Part shown: one piece after another, positions 10,901 to 25,900 of the stretch
How positions within the stretch are numbered: the first letter of the stretch is position 1
How the letters are laid out: every line of letters begins with the position of its first letter
Source of the DNA: Triatoma infestans
Taxonomy: Eukaryota; Arthropoda; Insecta; Hemiptera; Reduviidae
Reading direction: 5' to 3'
Length of the DNA stretch: 64,000 bases
Assembly (NCBI GenBank): GCA_011037195.1
Contig: JAAEAF010014521.1
Span: forward strand, 59,593-123,592
Notes under the pieces: model-generated
The model's input: only the letters and a program-made list of their open reading frames with translations
What the model was told of the DNA's origin: nothing
The model's database searches: none
Program-made: the position numbers and the translations under genes

Positions 10901-13900
10901 TAGATTTTTAGGGTAGTGGAATCCACGAAAGAATGTTGAAAGAGTACGGGAATAATTGTTTGAACCGTTCGAACGTTTATAAATGGGTAGAACAGTTTAA
11001 AAGTGGCCGTGTAAGTGTTTGTGGCGAGCAACGAAGTGGACGACGGTTGAATTTGCAACTTTCTCCCTCGAATCTCGCATTAACGCGTTAATTCAGGACA
11101 ACAGGCGTATTACTGTTGAACTGATAGCTGAAGAAGTGCACGCGAGTGTTGAAACTGTGCATAACATTATTCAGAATAAGATGCACTACAAGAAAACTTG
11201 TGCGAGATGGGTTCCAAGACATCTCGCAAACGTCTTATGGACGCTCACAAAGAAACCAGTTTCAGATCAGTCAACAGTTCAAAGAACGATGTTTAATTGA
11301 AAAAGAATTTTTCAGTAGAATTGTAACATGAGATGAAACATGAATACACCATTTTGAGCCGGAGTCTAATCGTCAAAAACTTTGTGTGGAAACAAACGGG
11401 TTCTCCCACTCGTAAGAAATTCAAGACCCAGCCGTCTGCAGGTAAAGTCATGTTTACAGTATTGTGGTATTCGCCTATTTATTGTGACTATCTCAAAGAT
11501 CAACGAACCATTAACAGTCAGTATTACAGTGATATGCTCACAAACAAAGTAAGGCCTGCCATTCGAACGAAACGTCGTGGAATCTTGACTAAAGGCGTGA
11601 TTTTGCTTCATGACAACAAGCGCCCTCACACGGCACACTTCCACATTCCCCTATAGCCCCGACCTCGCCCCGTCGGATTTCCATTTGTTTGGACCCCTTA
11701 AAGAAGCTCTACGTGTGAAATATCTTCAATCCAATGAAGAAGTTAAAAATCAGATACGAAAGTGGCTTCGAGATCAATCCAAAGCATTTTACACCAAAGG
11801 CATACACAAATTAGAATAACGATGGGACAAGTATATAAATGTTGCTGGGGACTATGTTGAAAAGTAGCCAAAGTTTTGTATTGATTAAATAAATCGTTTT
11901 TGAGTTACAGCGATTTGTCTCGTTACTTATTGAATGATCCTCGTATAAAATGGACAAATTTTCATTTAACTTGCGACATTTTTACTCCCTAACATAAATA
12001 TAGAAGTGGTGGGTACAAGTTTATTACCTATCCTTGGCAGGTAGAAACAGAATTATTGTTTACAGTATAATCCAGGAGAGAGCGCCAAAACTTTACAAAA
12101 ACTCAAATAATGTTTAAATAGCACAGTTCCACAAAACACCTTAGAATGAATTTTTCCAGAAAAATGTTTCATATAGAAGTATTATGTTTATATCTATGCA
12201 CTTAGCTTTCAAATTTAAACAAAATCATGGCAGCTGTTTTTGAAAAAATCCCTTAAAAATACTAAAAAGTTTATTCCATATAGTCGCACTTTCTGACAAC
12301 AGATTTTCTTCAAATTTGATATTCTACCAATATTTCTAATGTAAATCTATATTGTATAAGTAGTAGGATCATACAGTGTGTTGAAATAGTTCTTTATAGG
12401 AAAGTTTTACACTATTATTCCCTCAGAACCCTCCCAGAAATCAATTTCACCAGGAATATGTGAGAAATCACATTATTGTTGAAACATTAATTTGTTTCAA
12501 AAAAATAAGTACATATTTGGTTTATGATGTAGTAAACATTTATTTCTAATATGATCTCTTTTATTTAAAGATGTGGAGAGCTGAAACCAGAATTTAGAGA
12601 CCCACCAGGTTCTGCTGGGCCTTATCAATTACATTCTACAGTGCAGGTTAGAAGTGTGAATTAATGCCTCTTTTTTTTCCATTAGTATGACCAATCTAAT
12701 CAATTAGTATGTGGAAAGTTTATCATTTTGAATATTAATGACAAATGGAATTCATTATTCAGTTATGTTGATAAGCCTCATCAATTCTCTATGCAGCAGC
12801 AGATTGATACTAAATGTAATTTAATGAATAATTTAATTTCAGGGATTACAACCAGATATACTTCCTTCTGGAGCAGGCAGGGACGAAACAGATTTAAGGT
12901 GGCATCAAGAAATAACAAATGTCAGACAGAAGCCTTCGGTGGCTAGTATGACTTTCAAAGGTGTAGCGTTCATAGCAGCTGTAAGTTTCACAATTTAATA
13001 TCGCATTAATTAGGTTATATGTATTAAAATATATTAAAACTTTTTTACAAGGATTACAAGCATCTAATAACTTAGTAACAAAAAAAAAAAAATATAGAGA
13101 AAATATATTAAGTAGTTAAATATAAGCTATTATATAAAAACAAGTATAAGATTAAAGTAGTGATAGCGACATAACAGCCAGATAAAGGTTCTTGCAACAG
13201 AAAATGAACCACATTTTCTTACGGAAAGAAAAACCAATCCGGAATTGGGCCAAATTAGTTCCAAAGTTTTAACTAGGTAGCCAGAAAAAATTAAATATTA
13301 CCATCCACCAATAAATATGCACCATGATTCGATGACTGGAGATTACTTCCAGCACATATAGGTAGGAGAACTAAATACAATCATAAATTTTAACACACTT
13401 TTTTTAAAATTAGGAATTTTTATTCAAACGTTTATCTGCCTTTATATGAATTAGTGTATTCTCACTGTTGTCGAACTCATTTTGATTAGCGCATATATGT
13501 GGCGTATAGTATTTCAATGTGAATTTCATTATAGTCTTGATCAAAGGCGAATTGTAACTTCACAGATAAGGAAGTAAAGCTTTAGCTTTATCCTCCAGAG
13601 AAGGATTAGCTCTCAGGGATAGCGTAGTAGTATGCAAAGTTTAAAGAAAATATCGTTGAAGCTAATTTTGAAAAACTGTCAGTAAAGGAACACTTCAGTT
13701 GCGTTTGACAGAAACAGTTTGAATGCGTGCAGATGCATTTTGACAGAAACATTCATATCAGCTGTGATCAGTTAGTAAAGCGCACTTCAGCTGGTGCATT
13801 TTGACAGAAACCTTCGTATCAGCTGTGATCAGTCAGTAAAGCGCACTTCAGCTGATGCATTTTGACTGAAATATTCATATCAGGGTGGTGGGGGTGTAGA

Positions 13901-16900
13901 ATATCAAGTTTGAGCTTGAACGTCCAGCGATTTTTCGCTTTTGACAAATTTTGCACACCCACACACACTCACATACATATGTCCTTTAGCTAAAACATAT
14001 TTTTATATTTAAAATAACTCAAACATGTACTACCGATTGAAAATTGGAAAATTTGACACTATCGCAATTCTTTTTTTTTTTTCACAGCATAGAAACAAAA
14101 TAGTTTAGGAATCAGAGTGCGTTGCTAAAAGAAATAGACTCTAAACGAAAAGAAGTTAGAGAAACACCCTAGATCCTGAATATAAAAAAAAACTAGCAAT
14201 ATTAATGGTAAATCTCTAAATCTGGCTTGATCAAACTGCCCCAAATATTATAGAATCTTAAAGTACTAAATCTTTCGAAATAATTCAAAAAGTTACAGAA
14301 AATAAAATGCAATAATTTTGATTTTTCAGTTATAAAAAAAAAAAGACAAAACCTACAGCGTTATTATTTTTAAGACTTTTTTTTTTTCATTTTTAAAACA
14401 TAATATATGAGATTGCGAAAGTGTTTTTCTTCCAGAATGTATATTGATCATTAAATGCAATGAACATTGTTGCAGGCACTGAACAAACATAGGTCACGCG
14501 ATTCCCTAGCAAGAAGAATGAAATCAACTAGAAGTTATTCTCCCTCTACCCTTGGCTGTGCTTCACCTCAACCACATTCACCTCTTGATGACGAGGTAAA
14601 ACTTTTGCTCTTGAATTCCAGAAATATTCATTTCTTTAACAAAGAAAAAAAAATGTAACAAATCCGTGGGAGAATTATTATTAAAGTTTCAACAACAAAA
14701 ATCTGACATGAAACACTCATACGACTTTCTCTTATTATATTACAGTTAATTAACAAAATTGTAATTGACAAATTTTTCTTCAAACTTATAATGTTTATTT
14801 AAGGTTTGTCTTAAATTTTATTTCAATGGGAGAATCTAAACTTAATAAAATGACTTTTTTAGAGGAAAGCATAACCTCTCAAACGTCTTCCCAAACTTCT
14901 TTAATTGAATTTCTCGGAACAAAGTTTTAAACAAACGTGATAGATCTCTATATTCACAGTTAGTGTACCAAATTTAAAGAATTTCGTTGGTGTTTATATG
15001 AAAAAACAACAATTTTTTATTTTTTTTTGTGATTTTCTTGAAAACGGCTCCAACGATTTTCTTTAAATTTGGTATATTTACTGTACATACAAAGAGCTAC
15101 AACTTTCCTTTGAAACATTTCTCCAGGAAAAGTTCATTTAATGACACTTTTGGTGAATGGGCGGGGTTTCGCTTTGCTAATCGTTTTTCTCTAAAGTGCT
15201 ATTTCAGTTTACTGAGAGAATTCTATCATCTAAATAATATTAATTACAATTTAATATGTTGTCGAAATTTTCGAGTTTAATGAAAATCGGATGACCAGGA
15301 AATGCGTTTTTATTGAAAAGTATTTTTCAATTTTCTGCTAGTTTCTCTAAAACAGGCCCAACGATTTTATAAGTATCAACTGCATGTGAACTACATATAC
15401 AAAGAGCTGCATTTTTATTTGAAACATTTCTTTGGGTAAAGTCAATGAAGGGGTTATTGGGGGAGGGATGGGATTTATTATGTTTTCCTCTAAAATGCTA
15501 TTTCAAGTAGTATATATTATAAATTCCTGGATCAAATATTTGTAATGAGACAATTGCTGGAGAAGTGCTGGGAGTATAAAATTGATCTTCACCTTTTTAT
15601 TGACTATCGGCAGGCATTTGACAGTGTCAGTAGAACGAAACTGATTGAAGCCTTAATAGATTTTAACGTCCCAAGAAAGTTGATCAGACTGATCACCATG
15701 ACACTGAATGATAGTGATGGAAAGGTTATTACAGGCGGCAATATAAGTCCTGAATTCCCCATTTTGACTGGCTTGAGGACAAGGCGATGGCCCTATCTGC
15801 CAGCCTCTTCAATCTGGCCTTACACGGTTTGATAAAGAAGCTAAACATTTCAGGGAATATCATGCATTCATGTAACCAGTTATGTGCATATGCAGATGAT
15901 ATATGCCTGATTTCCAGGAACATTCCATCACTCAAAGAGTCCTTTAGTACGCTCAATAATGAAAGTAAAAAAAATGGGCCTTTGCATAAATGAAAGCAAA
16001 CGAAATATGTGAGTACCAACTCAGGCCGTAGTAGTGCTTCATTAGATATTGATGGTTACTGCTTTGAAAAAGTTAAAAGCTTCATATATCTTGGATCAGA
16101 ATTGAATCATGAAAACCAAACAATAAATGAAGTAAAGAGAAGAATAATGGCAGTTAATAGGGCTTACTTCGCAAAAGTAAAATTTTTTAAAAGTAGACTA
16201 CTATCTCAAACTACTAAGATAAAGTTGTATAAAACCCTAATCGTCCAGTCTTAACATATGAAACGGAGACATGGACTCTAACCACCATAATGAAAAATCA
16301 ACTGACGCTTTTCGAACGCAAGCTTTTAAGGAAGATTTATGGTCCAGTCCTCGATGTTTAAACAAATACGTGGAAACTCCGAACAAACACCGAACTGTAT
16401 TCCTTATATAAAGATGCCAATGTGGTCCAGTTCATTAAAATACGCCGTTTGGAATGGTTGGGTCACATATAATAAGAATGCCCACAAATAGAATGCCGAG
16501 CAAACTGTCTATAATTGGCCAGAATGGCTCTATAATTGGCAAAAGATCAAGAAGACGGCGGCTGCAGGACCTCGAAGATGATTTAACGATACTGGGCGTT
16601 ACAGCATGGAGACAGAAGGCTGGAGATAGAGATACATGTGCCGGACATTATTCAGGAAGCCAAGGCCCACCCTGGGCTGTAGAGTTATGTAGTAGTAGTA
16701 GTAGTAGTATATATTATAATTTTGTCATCTACATGCAATTAAATATGTTGCCAATATTTCGAATTTCAAGAAAATGAGTAAACCAGAGATGCGTTTTAAC
16801 CGAACTTTCATTAAATTTGGTACACTAACTGTGAATATAAAGATCACTTTTGTTCGAAACTTTATTCCGAGAAATTCATTTAAAGAAGTATTGAGTTTCT

Positions 16901-19900
16901 TCGAAAAAACTCAGTTTTATTAAGTTTAGATTCTCCCATTGAATACAAACATTTAATAAAAATTATAAGTTTGAATAAATTACAATTTGATTTTACAACT
17001 TGATAATCTGACATTGTCAGTATTTACTAAAACAGGTAGATAAACAAGTAAAATCTATTTTGCCCACTTTTGAACTTATTCACTGCTAATGAGGGCAATC
17101 GTAGACCCAGTATCTGTTAAAAAAAATATAAAAAATACGAGAATAGAATCCGTATGATTTTTCGCATGTCTGCTAAAGCAAAAAACTGTTGAGACTTCAC
17201 TCTTTATAAATTATGTTTTAAGCGACTGTAATGTAGAAGATAGCAGTTTATAGGGAAAAACAAAAAAAAAAGCTTATTTTTTATTATAAAAAAAAAACTA
17301 TGCTCTTTTGACCTAAAAGTTAAAATTTAAGTTCTAATTTTATTTATTAAAAATTCTTTCATTTTGTTTTGAAGGTATTCTTTGATAAAAGTAGTGGTAA
17401 TGAAACGGTGATCGTTCCGCCAGCACCTCCACCAGCAGATTTTACAGATAGTAATTCTGAACTGTTGGGACCACATACTCAGGAAAGGACAAGAGAAAGG
17501 TAAATATTTTTATATAAACGAAAATATGATAAAATATGGTCAATATTATGACAAATTATTGTTTATTTTTATTTAGAATCGTTTCTTGATGTGCTTGTAA
17601 TTCTAAGAACTTGATTTTTTTTTTTTAAATTTGTCTAATATATCAACAAACTGATTGAGATTGCGAATTCCCAGTGGTGAAGCACTCACTAAAGTGGAAA
17701 TATTTTATCTCTTTAAAAAAATTATAATATTTAGATAATCTTTGAAAGTTTATTAGGAATATTCACAACTGATCTGGCAGATTTTTTTCTCTCAATAACT
17801 CGTCTCATTTATGGTAACTCATAAATTATTTGGCCAAGTAAGAGACTTTTTTAGTTTGTTAATAAAACTATATTTATTAATAATTACTTACAATAATTTG
17901 CTTTAGGCACGGCTCGTGGAAACGTGCTGCAGGTGAAGGTAAAAGAGAAGGCTCAGTAACCCAAATCGGATTAAGTAGAATATCTTCAGTAGACCTGGAT
18001 AGAGCACATGATAATTCAGATCGCCGACAATTTGGACAAGGAATTATACACAGGCTTTTCGGGTAATGTTTATTTCTTTTATTTGATTTAAAATTTTACT
18101 CGCGATTTCATGAATTATTAATTTTTCAAAAACGTTATATCATCAAAAATCTCTATTCTATATTAAACCCTAGAGCCTAACAAGTTCACAATGTTTTAAA
18201 TTAATTCAATGAAACTAATATAATTTATGATATACCATGTAGGAGATCATTGAAACGATCTGTAATGAGTAGAGAACCTGTTAAAGAAGTTCTAGAAGAT
18301 TTGGAAGATCATAGGCCGTTTTTCACCTATTGGCTCTCAACAGTACAGATTTTAATTTTAGTGATATCTCTAGTGTCTTACGGCTTCGGGCCGTTGGGTG
18401 TGGATCTTAATCATCAATCAGGACTAGTGAGTCGTTCTTTTTATTTATTCATACATATATTACCTTAAGCTTATTTCCTTATAGCTTATTTCGTTATAGC
18501 TTATCTACAAGATCAAGTTACATTTAACTCTTCTTGTAAAAAATGACTTCTTCTCATTCGTGAAGCATAATACTTCCGTAAATATCTTTCAATGATTTAA
18601 TCACTTTTTCTTAAACAGGTGTTGGTGACAAGCTTATCTCTGCAACAGGTTGATTATACCGAACCTGCAAATTTTTGGATTGGTCCTAGAGCGGTAAGTA
18701 TATTTATTTCAAATAATGCACAACCAAACTGAACAAAGTTCTGAAAAATAGAATAATAATATGTGGGACTTTACCTGACATAAAATGTTATGTTCGGTTC
18801 CACATTTTCCACCAGCGTCAGAGTCTTGTTATCAAATAAAAAAGTTGACGTCCACTTACAAAAGTTTCTGTCGCACACCACCCTGTTTGATCAACAAATT
18901 ACCTTTAAGACCGTTGGAGGATAATGTGCATTTTTGTTTATCTTGTATCCCATAAACACGCAAAATCACTGAGATTTCATAATTGATCTTAGAAGCAGAG
19001 ATTCATTTAAAATCTAGTCTTGGTGTCATTCGTAAAGTTTTTAAGATTCCAGTTTTTATCCATATAGAATTAATTATTTTAAACTGCATAGGATTATTTA
19101 TTTGTGTCTGCAGTATTCTATTCATCATTTATCAATTTTGAATTTAAAATTTGAAGATAATGGTGAACAATTTGATTTTTAAAATCAATATCAATTTTCT
19201 TGTTTACAGGCGGATTTAATACATTTAGGCGCCAAATTTGCTCCTTGTATGAGAAGGGATGCGAAAATAATGAAGGAAATCGAAAAGGGAAGAGAAAAAG
19301 AAAGAGAAACTGCTTGTTGTATTCGTAATGATGATTCAGGATGTGTCCAATCTTCTAAAAGTGATTGCTCTGTAAGTATTGAATAATGTTAAAACTTGTA
19401 AGTTATTTCAGTTCGTTAATTTTATAATTACCACTGAGATTAATGATTTTTTAATCAATCAATTTAATCGGACACAATTTTAATATTACTTCCCCAATGT
19501 TTTTTTGTTTTTTTTTATGAAACAAGAACATTTTAGGAGAACAATGGTTGTATCAGATTTCCTGGTTGTAGCAGTTTTAAATAAATGCTTACACAGCATT
19601 ATGGATAACAAAATATGCATCATACCTTTTTTACAAAATTATTTTAAAATAATATATTTGAATGTTTCACAAAGCCCCATATTTCGCTTTTTGTCTGGAA
19701 TAATTTTTGATACTAATCAAAATTTTTCTTAATGTGATTATTATTTAGTTTAGATTTTAACACTTCATAAAATGATGGATAAGGATGGTGAGATTCATTT
19801 TTTTTTTTTTAATAAAAAAACTTAAATTTTTGCCAACGTTTCGACAAATATATTGTCTTTAGCATGGCATGAAAATAAAAAATGTTAAAGAATGTTCAAA

Positions 19901-22900
19901 ACATGACAACTTTAACTTATTTTTCCTAAAATATAAGTTTTTTTATTTTTAAAAAAAGACCGAGTCTCCATCATCCTTATCCATCATTTAAGAACGGTCG
20001 AGAAGAATCTTCCACTTCATAAAATTATTGCAAGTAGTGTATACATTGTCAGTGATAATAATTTTTTTTGTGGTCAACATTGTTAGTTTAATTTTATTAT
20101 TAGTTTCAGTTTATTTTCACTCCCTGAAAATTAAGTCAAAATAGCATTTATTTAATACTTGAAATCTTTTCATTTATTGCTGGATTTAAAAATAAAGTAC
20201 TCTCTTAGTACAAAAATCTTTATTTATTTCTTTTAGATTAAGGAGATATTTAAACAGATTTTACAGATTATCTTGTCTTAATCTGATAAAGCATCATAAG
20301 TATATCTTAGTCACAAATAGGATGCACTCCTTATCCTTACCTAATCATGCCTATATGTTTTATGATGTCTTTATTCATTAATGACTAAAAAAGTTACAAA
20401 TCAGAGGAGGATACTAACTAATACCTTTAAATGAATGATATTACTATATATTGATATATATTTTGTTATTTCTTTTGCTACTGGTCTCAACGCGGAGTCA
20501 TCTATCGCGTGGATTAACCGCTAAACAGGTAATTTATTGCCGTTCACTAGGGAGCGGAAAAAATTAATTTTGAATCTTTCAGTTTGTGATTAGTAAAAAT
20601 TTTCAATTTTTTTTTTTTTTTTTGTTTTCAATAACTCTGCATGTATATCATTTATTGCGACCACATTTAATATAGTTTGTTAATAATTTCCTTGATACTT
20701 TATTTCAAATTTGTACACCATTCAGAAAGGATTCTGCCCTTCTGGTGCCTACGGCGCCCAACCTCTCTCAATATTCTCGAGCAAATTCTTTGTCAAATGT
20801 TGACAACCCGTTTGAAAATTCATCCAGCCGAATGTGCAATATTAACACAAAAGCATGAAAAAAAAAATTAACCAAAATCGTGACCAGTATTCGTTACCGT
20901 AACGGTAACTTCCTTTTAACGATAACGGTTCCTTTTTTATATTATATAGAATAGATATCATAAAGTTTTATGATTTTTTTTTTTTTTTTTTGACATTAGC
21001 AATAAGCCATCCGCCATATCTGTTTTACCATTTACGATATATTTTCAATGCATATCTTTTCTTTATTTAGATAAAATATTGGACAGATCCTCTGTCAGGG
21101 TACTTGTGACGCATTTATTAAACACAAAATCTAAGAAATTGCTGATAATTTCAAAGAATTTAATATATAATATAATTTTAACTGGTGGCTTAAAATGCTA
21201 TTTTTTACGATGAAAAACCTAGAGAAAATTATACTTGAGAGGTAATTGCAACTCACTTAGTAATCCCAAAAATTAATTTTAAAAAAAATGTATCTCCAAT
21301 AAAATTAAAAGTTGAATAAAAAATAATTGAATACCAATAGGAAGAATATAAATCGAACAGATAACCCCCCAAAAAATTGATAAAAATAATTAGAAAAAAA
21401 ATAATAATTTTGTAAACTGATTTTGATCGAATTTCATGTCGCATAGATAATCAAACCAAATATTAGATTTGAACATTCTGTGATTTTTTTTTATTTTTTT
21501 TGTTTTCGATTTGACTTATTTGACCCAAAACAAACTTATCTTTCAAACTCAAAAAAAAAAATAAAATCGTGTTCAGAAAACATAAAATTTATTTCCTGAT
21601 TTCCAAAAAAATGTGTTTTATTTAATAAGAAGAATGGAGAAAGTACATTTTTATCCGTTAAGAATTAGAGGATATTCTTACACTTTGTTAATGTCATAAA
21701 CTTTAGTTTCATTAAGTTTAGAAACTTTATTTTATTTTTTTTTTTTCTTTTAAATAAAAAGTACCAACTTTATATAATATTCACGGATTTGTAACATTTA
21801 AAAAAAGAAATTTATGGGTAACTTTCAGAATGGTATACCCAACTATAGTTTGTAATGCTTCAAGTGCTTGTTTTTTTCTCTATTAATTATTTTTAGTGTT
21901 TGTTAAGAACTGATTATTTTGTGATACTATAATGACAAGGCATGAAACACCTTTGTAATGTGTAACTAGTTAGCTTTGAAACCCATAAAAATTAGTTTGA
22001 TTCTAATTTTATTGGAATATTAAGTTTGTAGTACGATTTTTCTGCAACTCAAAAAAACAAATCGCTAATTAAGAATATGTCATAAGTCCTTTTAACATAA
22101 TTATATTATTAAAGTCTCCTATGCATTAATTGTAATATTCATAAGAAATTGTGAACTTTCTTTTCAAGTTTGAGTTTGCCAATGGAGTAATAACTTTTTC
22201 TTTCTAAAAGGAATGTCTCTTTTTTATTGTTTGCATTAAAATGCTTTCATCACTCAATAATGATTCAATTTTTTTTTTTTTTGTTTTTGTTTAGGCCCTA
22301 ATATCAACATGGAAGAAATGGTCTCATAATGAACAACGACCCGGATCTGGAGGAGGGAGGATATCAGGTTCAGTCTGTGGACTTGATCCCAAGTAAGCAA
22401 ATTCTATGTTCTGTTTATAAATTGAATAAAATCAAATAGTCATTTTCTTTAAAATTGTGCATAGGACATGTTGCTTTCACATATGTAGTTAGACCTGTAT
22501 CCCCAAACAGTAACTTCAATTCCATAAATTAATAGTGTTCATTTAATTTTCTCTGAAATGAATTTCATAACTTATCTTCCATACCTTGATAATTAATAAC
22601 TTGACAGATATTGCGAAGCACCGGCGTCTGTAGCACCATACGAATGGCCTGATGATATAACAAAATGGCCCATATGCCGTAAAACTTCTTCTTCATCAGT
22701 GCAAAAAGCTCGCCCTAAAGATAAACTAGCTGCCGAGCATATGGTTTGTGAAGTGATTGGACATCCTTGTTGCATTGGTATTCACGCCACCTGTCGCATT
22801 ACCACCAAAGAGTATTGCGATTTTGTACATGGTCATTTTCATGATGAGGCCTCGCTTTGCTCTCAGGTAAATTTTATATTGCTATTTTTCAACAATAGCA

Positions 22901-25900
22901 TATAAAAAGTTATAAATTACATTAAAATAATTTAAGAGTTGGTTCATGACTTCTTTATTTTAATTAAAAAAACAGTTTTAGGTGATATATTTTATTGTAA
23001 TTTTTTTATTTTTTTATGTATTGAATAACTTGGTGCAGCTCTCATGGAGAGTAGACAGTAGTTGAGTAGTTGTTAGAAGACAAAACGCTTATTATATGCT
23101 TAATTATAAATATTTCTTATGCTCTAGGTGTCGTGCCTTGATAACGTATGTGGAATGCTCTCGTTCTTTAATTCAGAAGTGCCTGATCAGTTTTACAGGC
23201 TTCTTACATCTCTATTCTTGCATGCTGGGTAAGTACCACTTTTTTTTTCTTTGTACCGTCTTTAATAGGTTTTAAGCAAAATAATAGCATTTATAATTCT
23301 GCTATGATTTATGCAGTGATAAGGTCTGAATAAAAATAAACAAAGTTGAATTTTCTAAAAAGTTTCATATTCCATTTCTAGAACTCGAGTCTTCTCAAGT
23401 GTAGTAATGCATTCATGGTATTCAATGCACTTGGTACTTCTTAGATATTTACTCTCACAATAATGAATGAAATGTCAAAGCCGTCCCGCCGCCTAGTCTT
23501 TAGTTCCATCTTTAGGGAGAAGCTGGTATAGGGAGAGGAAAGAAGTTATGGAGTTATGATTAATATCTCCAACCCAAAGGGAAGAACGTGATGAGGAATT
23601 TGAGGATTATAGAGGGAATTTTGGTTCCATCAGAGGAAACTAGCATGGGATTAGGAAAGCAACACACTAAGGTTAAATTTTCAGAGTCTATTAGTAATTT
23701 ACTAATCGAAAAAAATGGAAATGTTGGGGCACCAGAGTTGTTGGAGAAAGTTGCTATGCAGTTTAGACCAAATATCCAAGATGTTTATTCAGCAGATTTT
23801 TTTTTTTTTTTTTTTTTTGGAGGTGAACGGACGATTAAAAAATGAGATAGTTTAAAACTCTCTTTTTCTCATTTTTTTCGAAAACGCCTCTAATTATTTT
23901 TAAAATAAGACTCTGGCTACCCTCTAATGTGCTGTTTCAAAATACCAAAGTTTTACCAACTACATAATGAGAAGATTTAAAATTGTTCAGAAAATATCAA
24001 GTTAAAAAAAAAAACTGTTAAAACGAAAGTGCGTCTTTACAGAAAGGGTTTTTAATTTTTTTCGGAAACTGTAAAGTAAGTTTTCCTTTAGCGGATGTTT
24101 CAGTTAATGTATGGATTCCTTGGCCCATACATTATTAAGGGCTACTAACTGTTTAGTCAAATTTTCAACTCTGTTAATTAGAATTGTGTGAAATGCAGTA
24201 AAGGAAAAGCAGTTTTGGAAAACAATACCAATTTTTTTTCTGACGAATCTTTCTGTCTTAATTTTCTCAATTAAAAGTCCATGATATTTAATAAAAGAAT
24301 CATCGTCTGTTGCCCAAGAAGCCAGAAAAAAAAAAGAAGGCAAAATCATAACATAATCTAAACACAATTTTATGACTTTCTTTTTTTACTCCAAATATGA
24401 TATCTATTAGTTTGAAGGGACTAGTATGTGAATTTAATATACCACTTGTATTACAAAAATATCACAATTCATTTGAGTATTTGAAGCTTGTTTGGTTTTA
24501 GTATTATTCAGTTGGCGATATCACTTGCAATACAGTGGTTTGTAATGAGAGACGTCGAGAAGTTGACAGGAACCCTGAGGCTGATCATTCTCTATATAGG
24601 ATCAGGTGTTGCAGGCAATCTAGCCTCCGCTATATTTGTACCTTACCGAGCTGATGTAAGTATGCATTTTTTATTTATTTATTTATTTTAATAAAATCAA
24701 CAGTTTTCTATAAAAAAAAAAAATTGATGTTTTATATATAAAGAAAACTCTTCTTTCCTAAGAAGTAAAAGTCAGGCAGTCGAATGCAATGGTTTCCTAG
24801 TAATTGAACCCAAATCCAATGTGACATAGAATTTTGTTATTGCTAAAAGATGTTTGTAAATTCTAAATTTGGAAAGAGAAGTAAGTGTTGTGAATGGGAT
24901 TGCTAAGCTCACATAGTTATAAATATCAGCTGCGCCGAAATATCAGCCCTGTAACAGATTTTGATGTAGGGTTGTTTAAAAAGATTTTTCCTAACATAGG
25001 TTGAACTTTTTTTTGACAGTTATCTACAGTTTTTCGATTCCAATAGTTTTCTTTAAACTTACTTTCTTTATCATTTATAAAGTTATTTTTATAACATTTA
25101 ATAATATAAAAAATCTTCTTCCATAAATTGTACAAAAAAAAAAAAAATAGTTTTGAGAATGCCGCACTTCAGGGTTGAAAATTAACGTTAATTAATTAAT
25201 TTATATTTTTTTTTTAGACAATCAAAATGGTATATATATATCCTACATAAGCTTCGTAAATGTATATAAAACTATTTTATTATTATTTGAATTTTTTCAT
25301 GAAAATTGATGTAAGAGTTTTCTGAGGATACCAAGATGACAAACTTTCCACTAATGCGCCATTTCAAAGGCATTCTATGGCTCAACCTATCTTTAGACTA
25401 CTGGACAATTTAAAGTATTGCAAAAAACTTTTCTTTTTTTTTCTTTTTTTTTTGCCTAAAATCCAGTAATGTGAGCTTCAGGATTTTTCGTTTGTCATTC
25501 TTATTTCCGGATTTAGGATGTATTCCTTGTTGCTTGAGCAACCTGTTCTACCATTGTAACCTGGGACCTTCTAAGCCTCCGTTTCCTTGCGGAATTATCA
25601 CGCAAGAAAGAATCACAGCACCTTACGGTTTTTCTTATCCCAATCTGTACAATTTCATCCAAACTAGGGTTCTGAAAGACTCAACTATTTAATCTACACG
25701 GTTTTAAGTGTGCCTCAGGTCGTCAGAGTTGCTTTTTGTCCAACCCATTCCACAATGTGCGGTTTTCTTGGGATGATTTTTCAATTTTTCGAGTTTTCTA
25801 AGCATACACTGAAAAAGGCCTAATAAGAGCTCTTCTAAAGCCAGTTTATTGCCAATTTGCTTTCAAAATGTTGCTAAACAGTAGTAACACTTACTTATTA

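Larger units (their letters stand above)
8498..12570. other. iRhom intron of 4.1 kb
   Basis: The third-longest intron in the two genes. It holds a SINE-like piece, a U6 pseudogene, a dispersed repeat shared with 33.6-33.9 kb, two pieces of the main dispersed repeat (about 9520-9660 and 10080-10660), a short hammerhead-like fragment near 9824-9852 and a dead mariner (10682-11945). I see no exon in it. Confidence 0.7.

Noticed and set aside
23588..23845. 85-codon open frame before a T run
   Set aside because: Reads plausibly as protein but matches nothing I know and has no splice sites in phase with iRhom.
25471..25692. 73-codon open frame in an iRhom intron
   Set aside because: No recognised motif, no splice support, and surrounding DNA is repeat-like.
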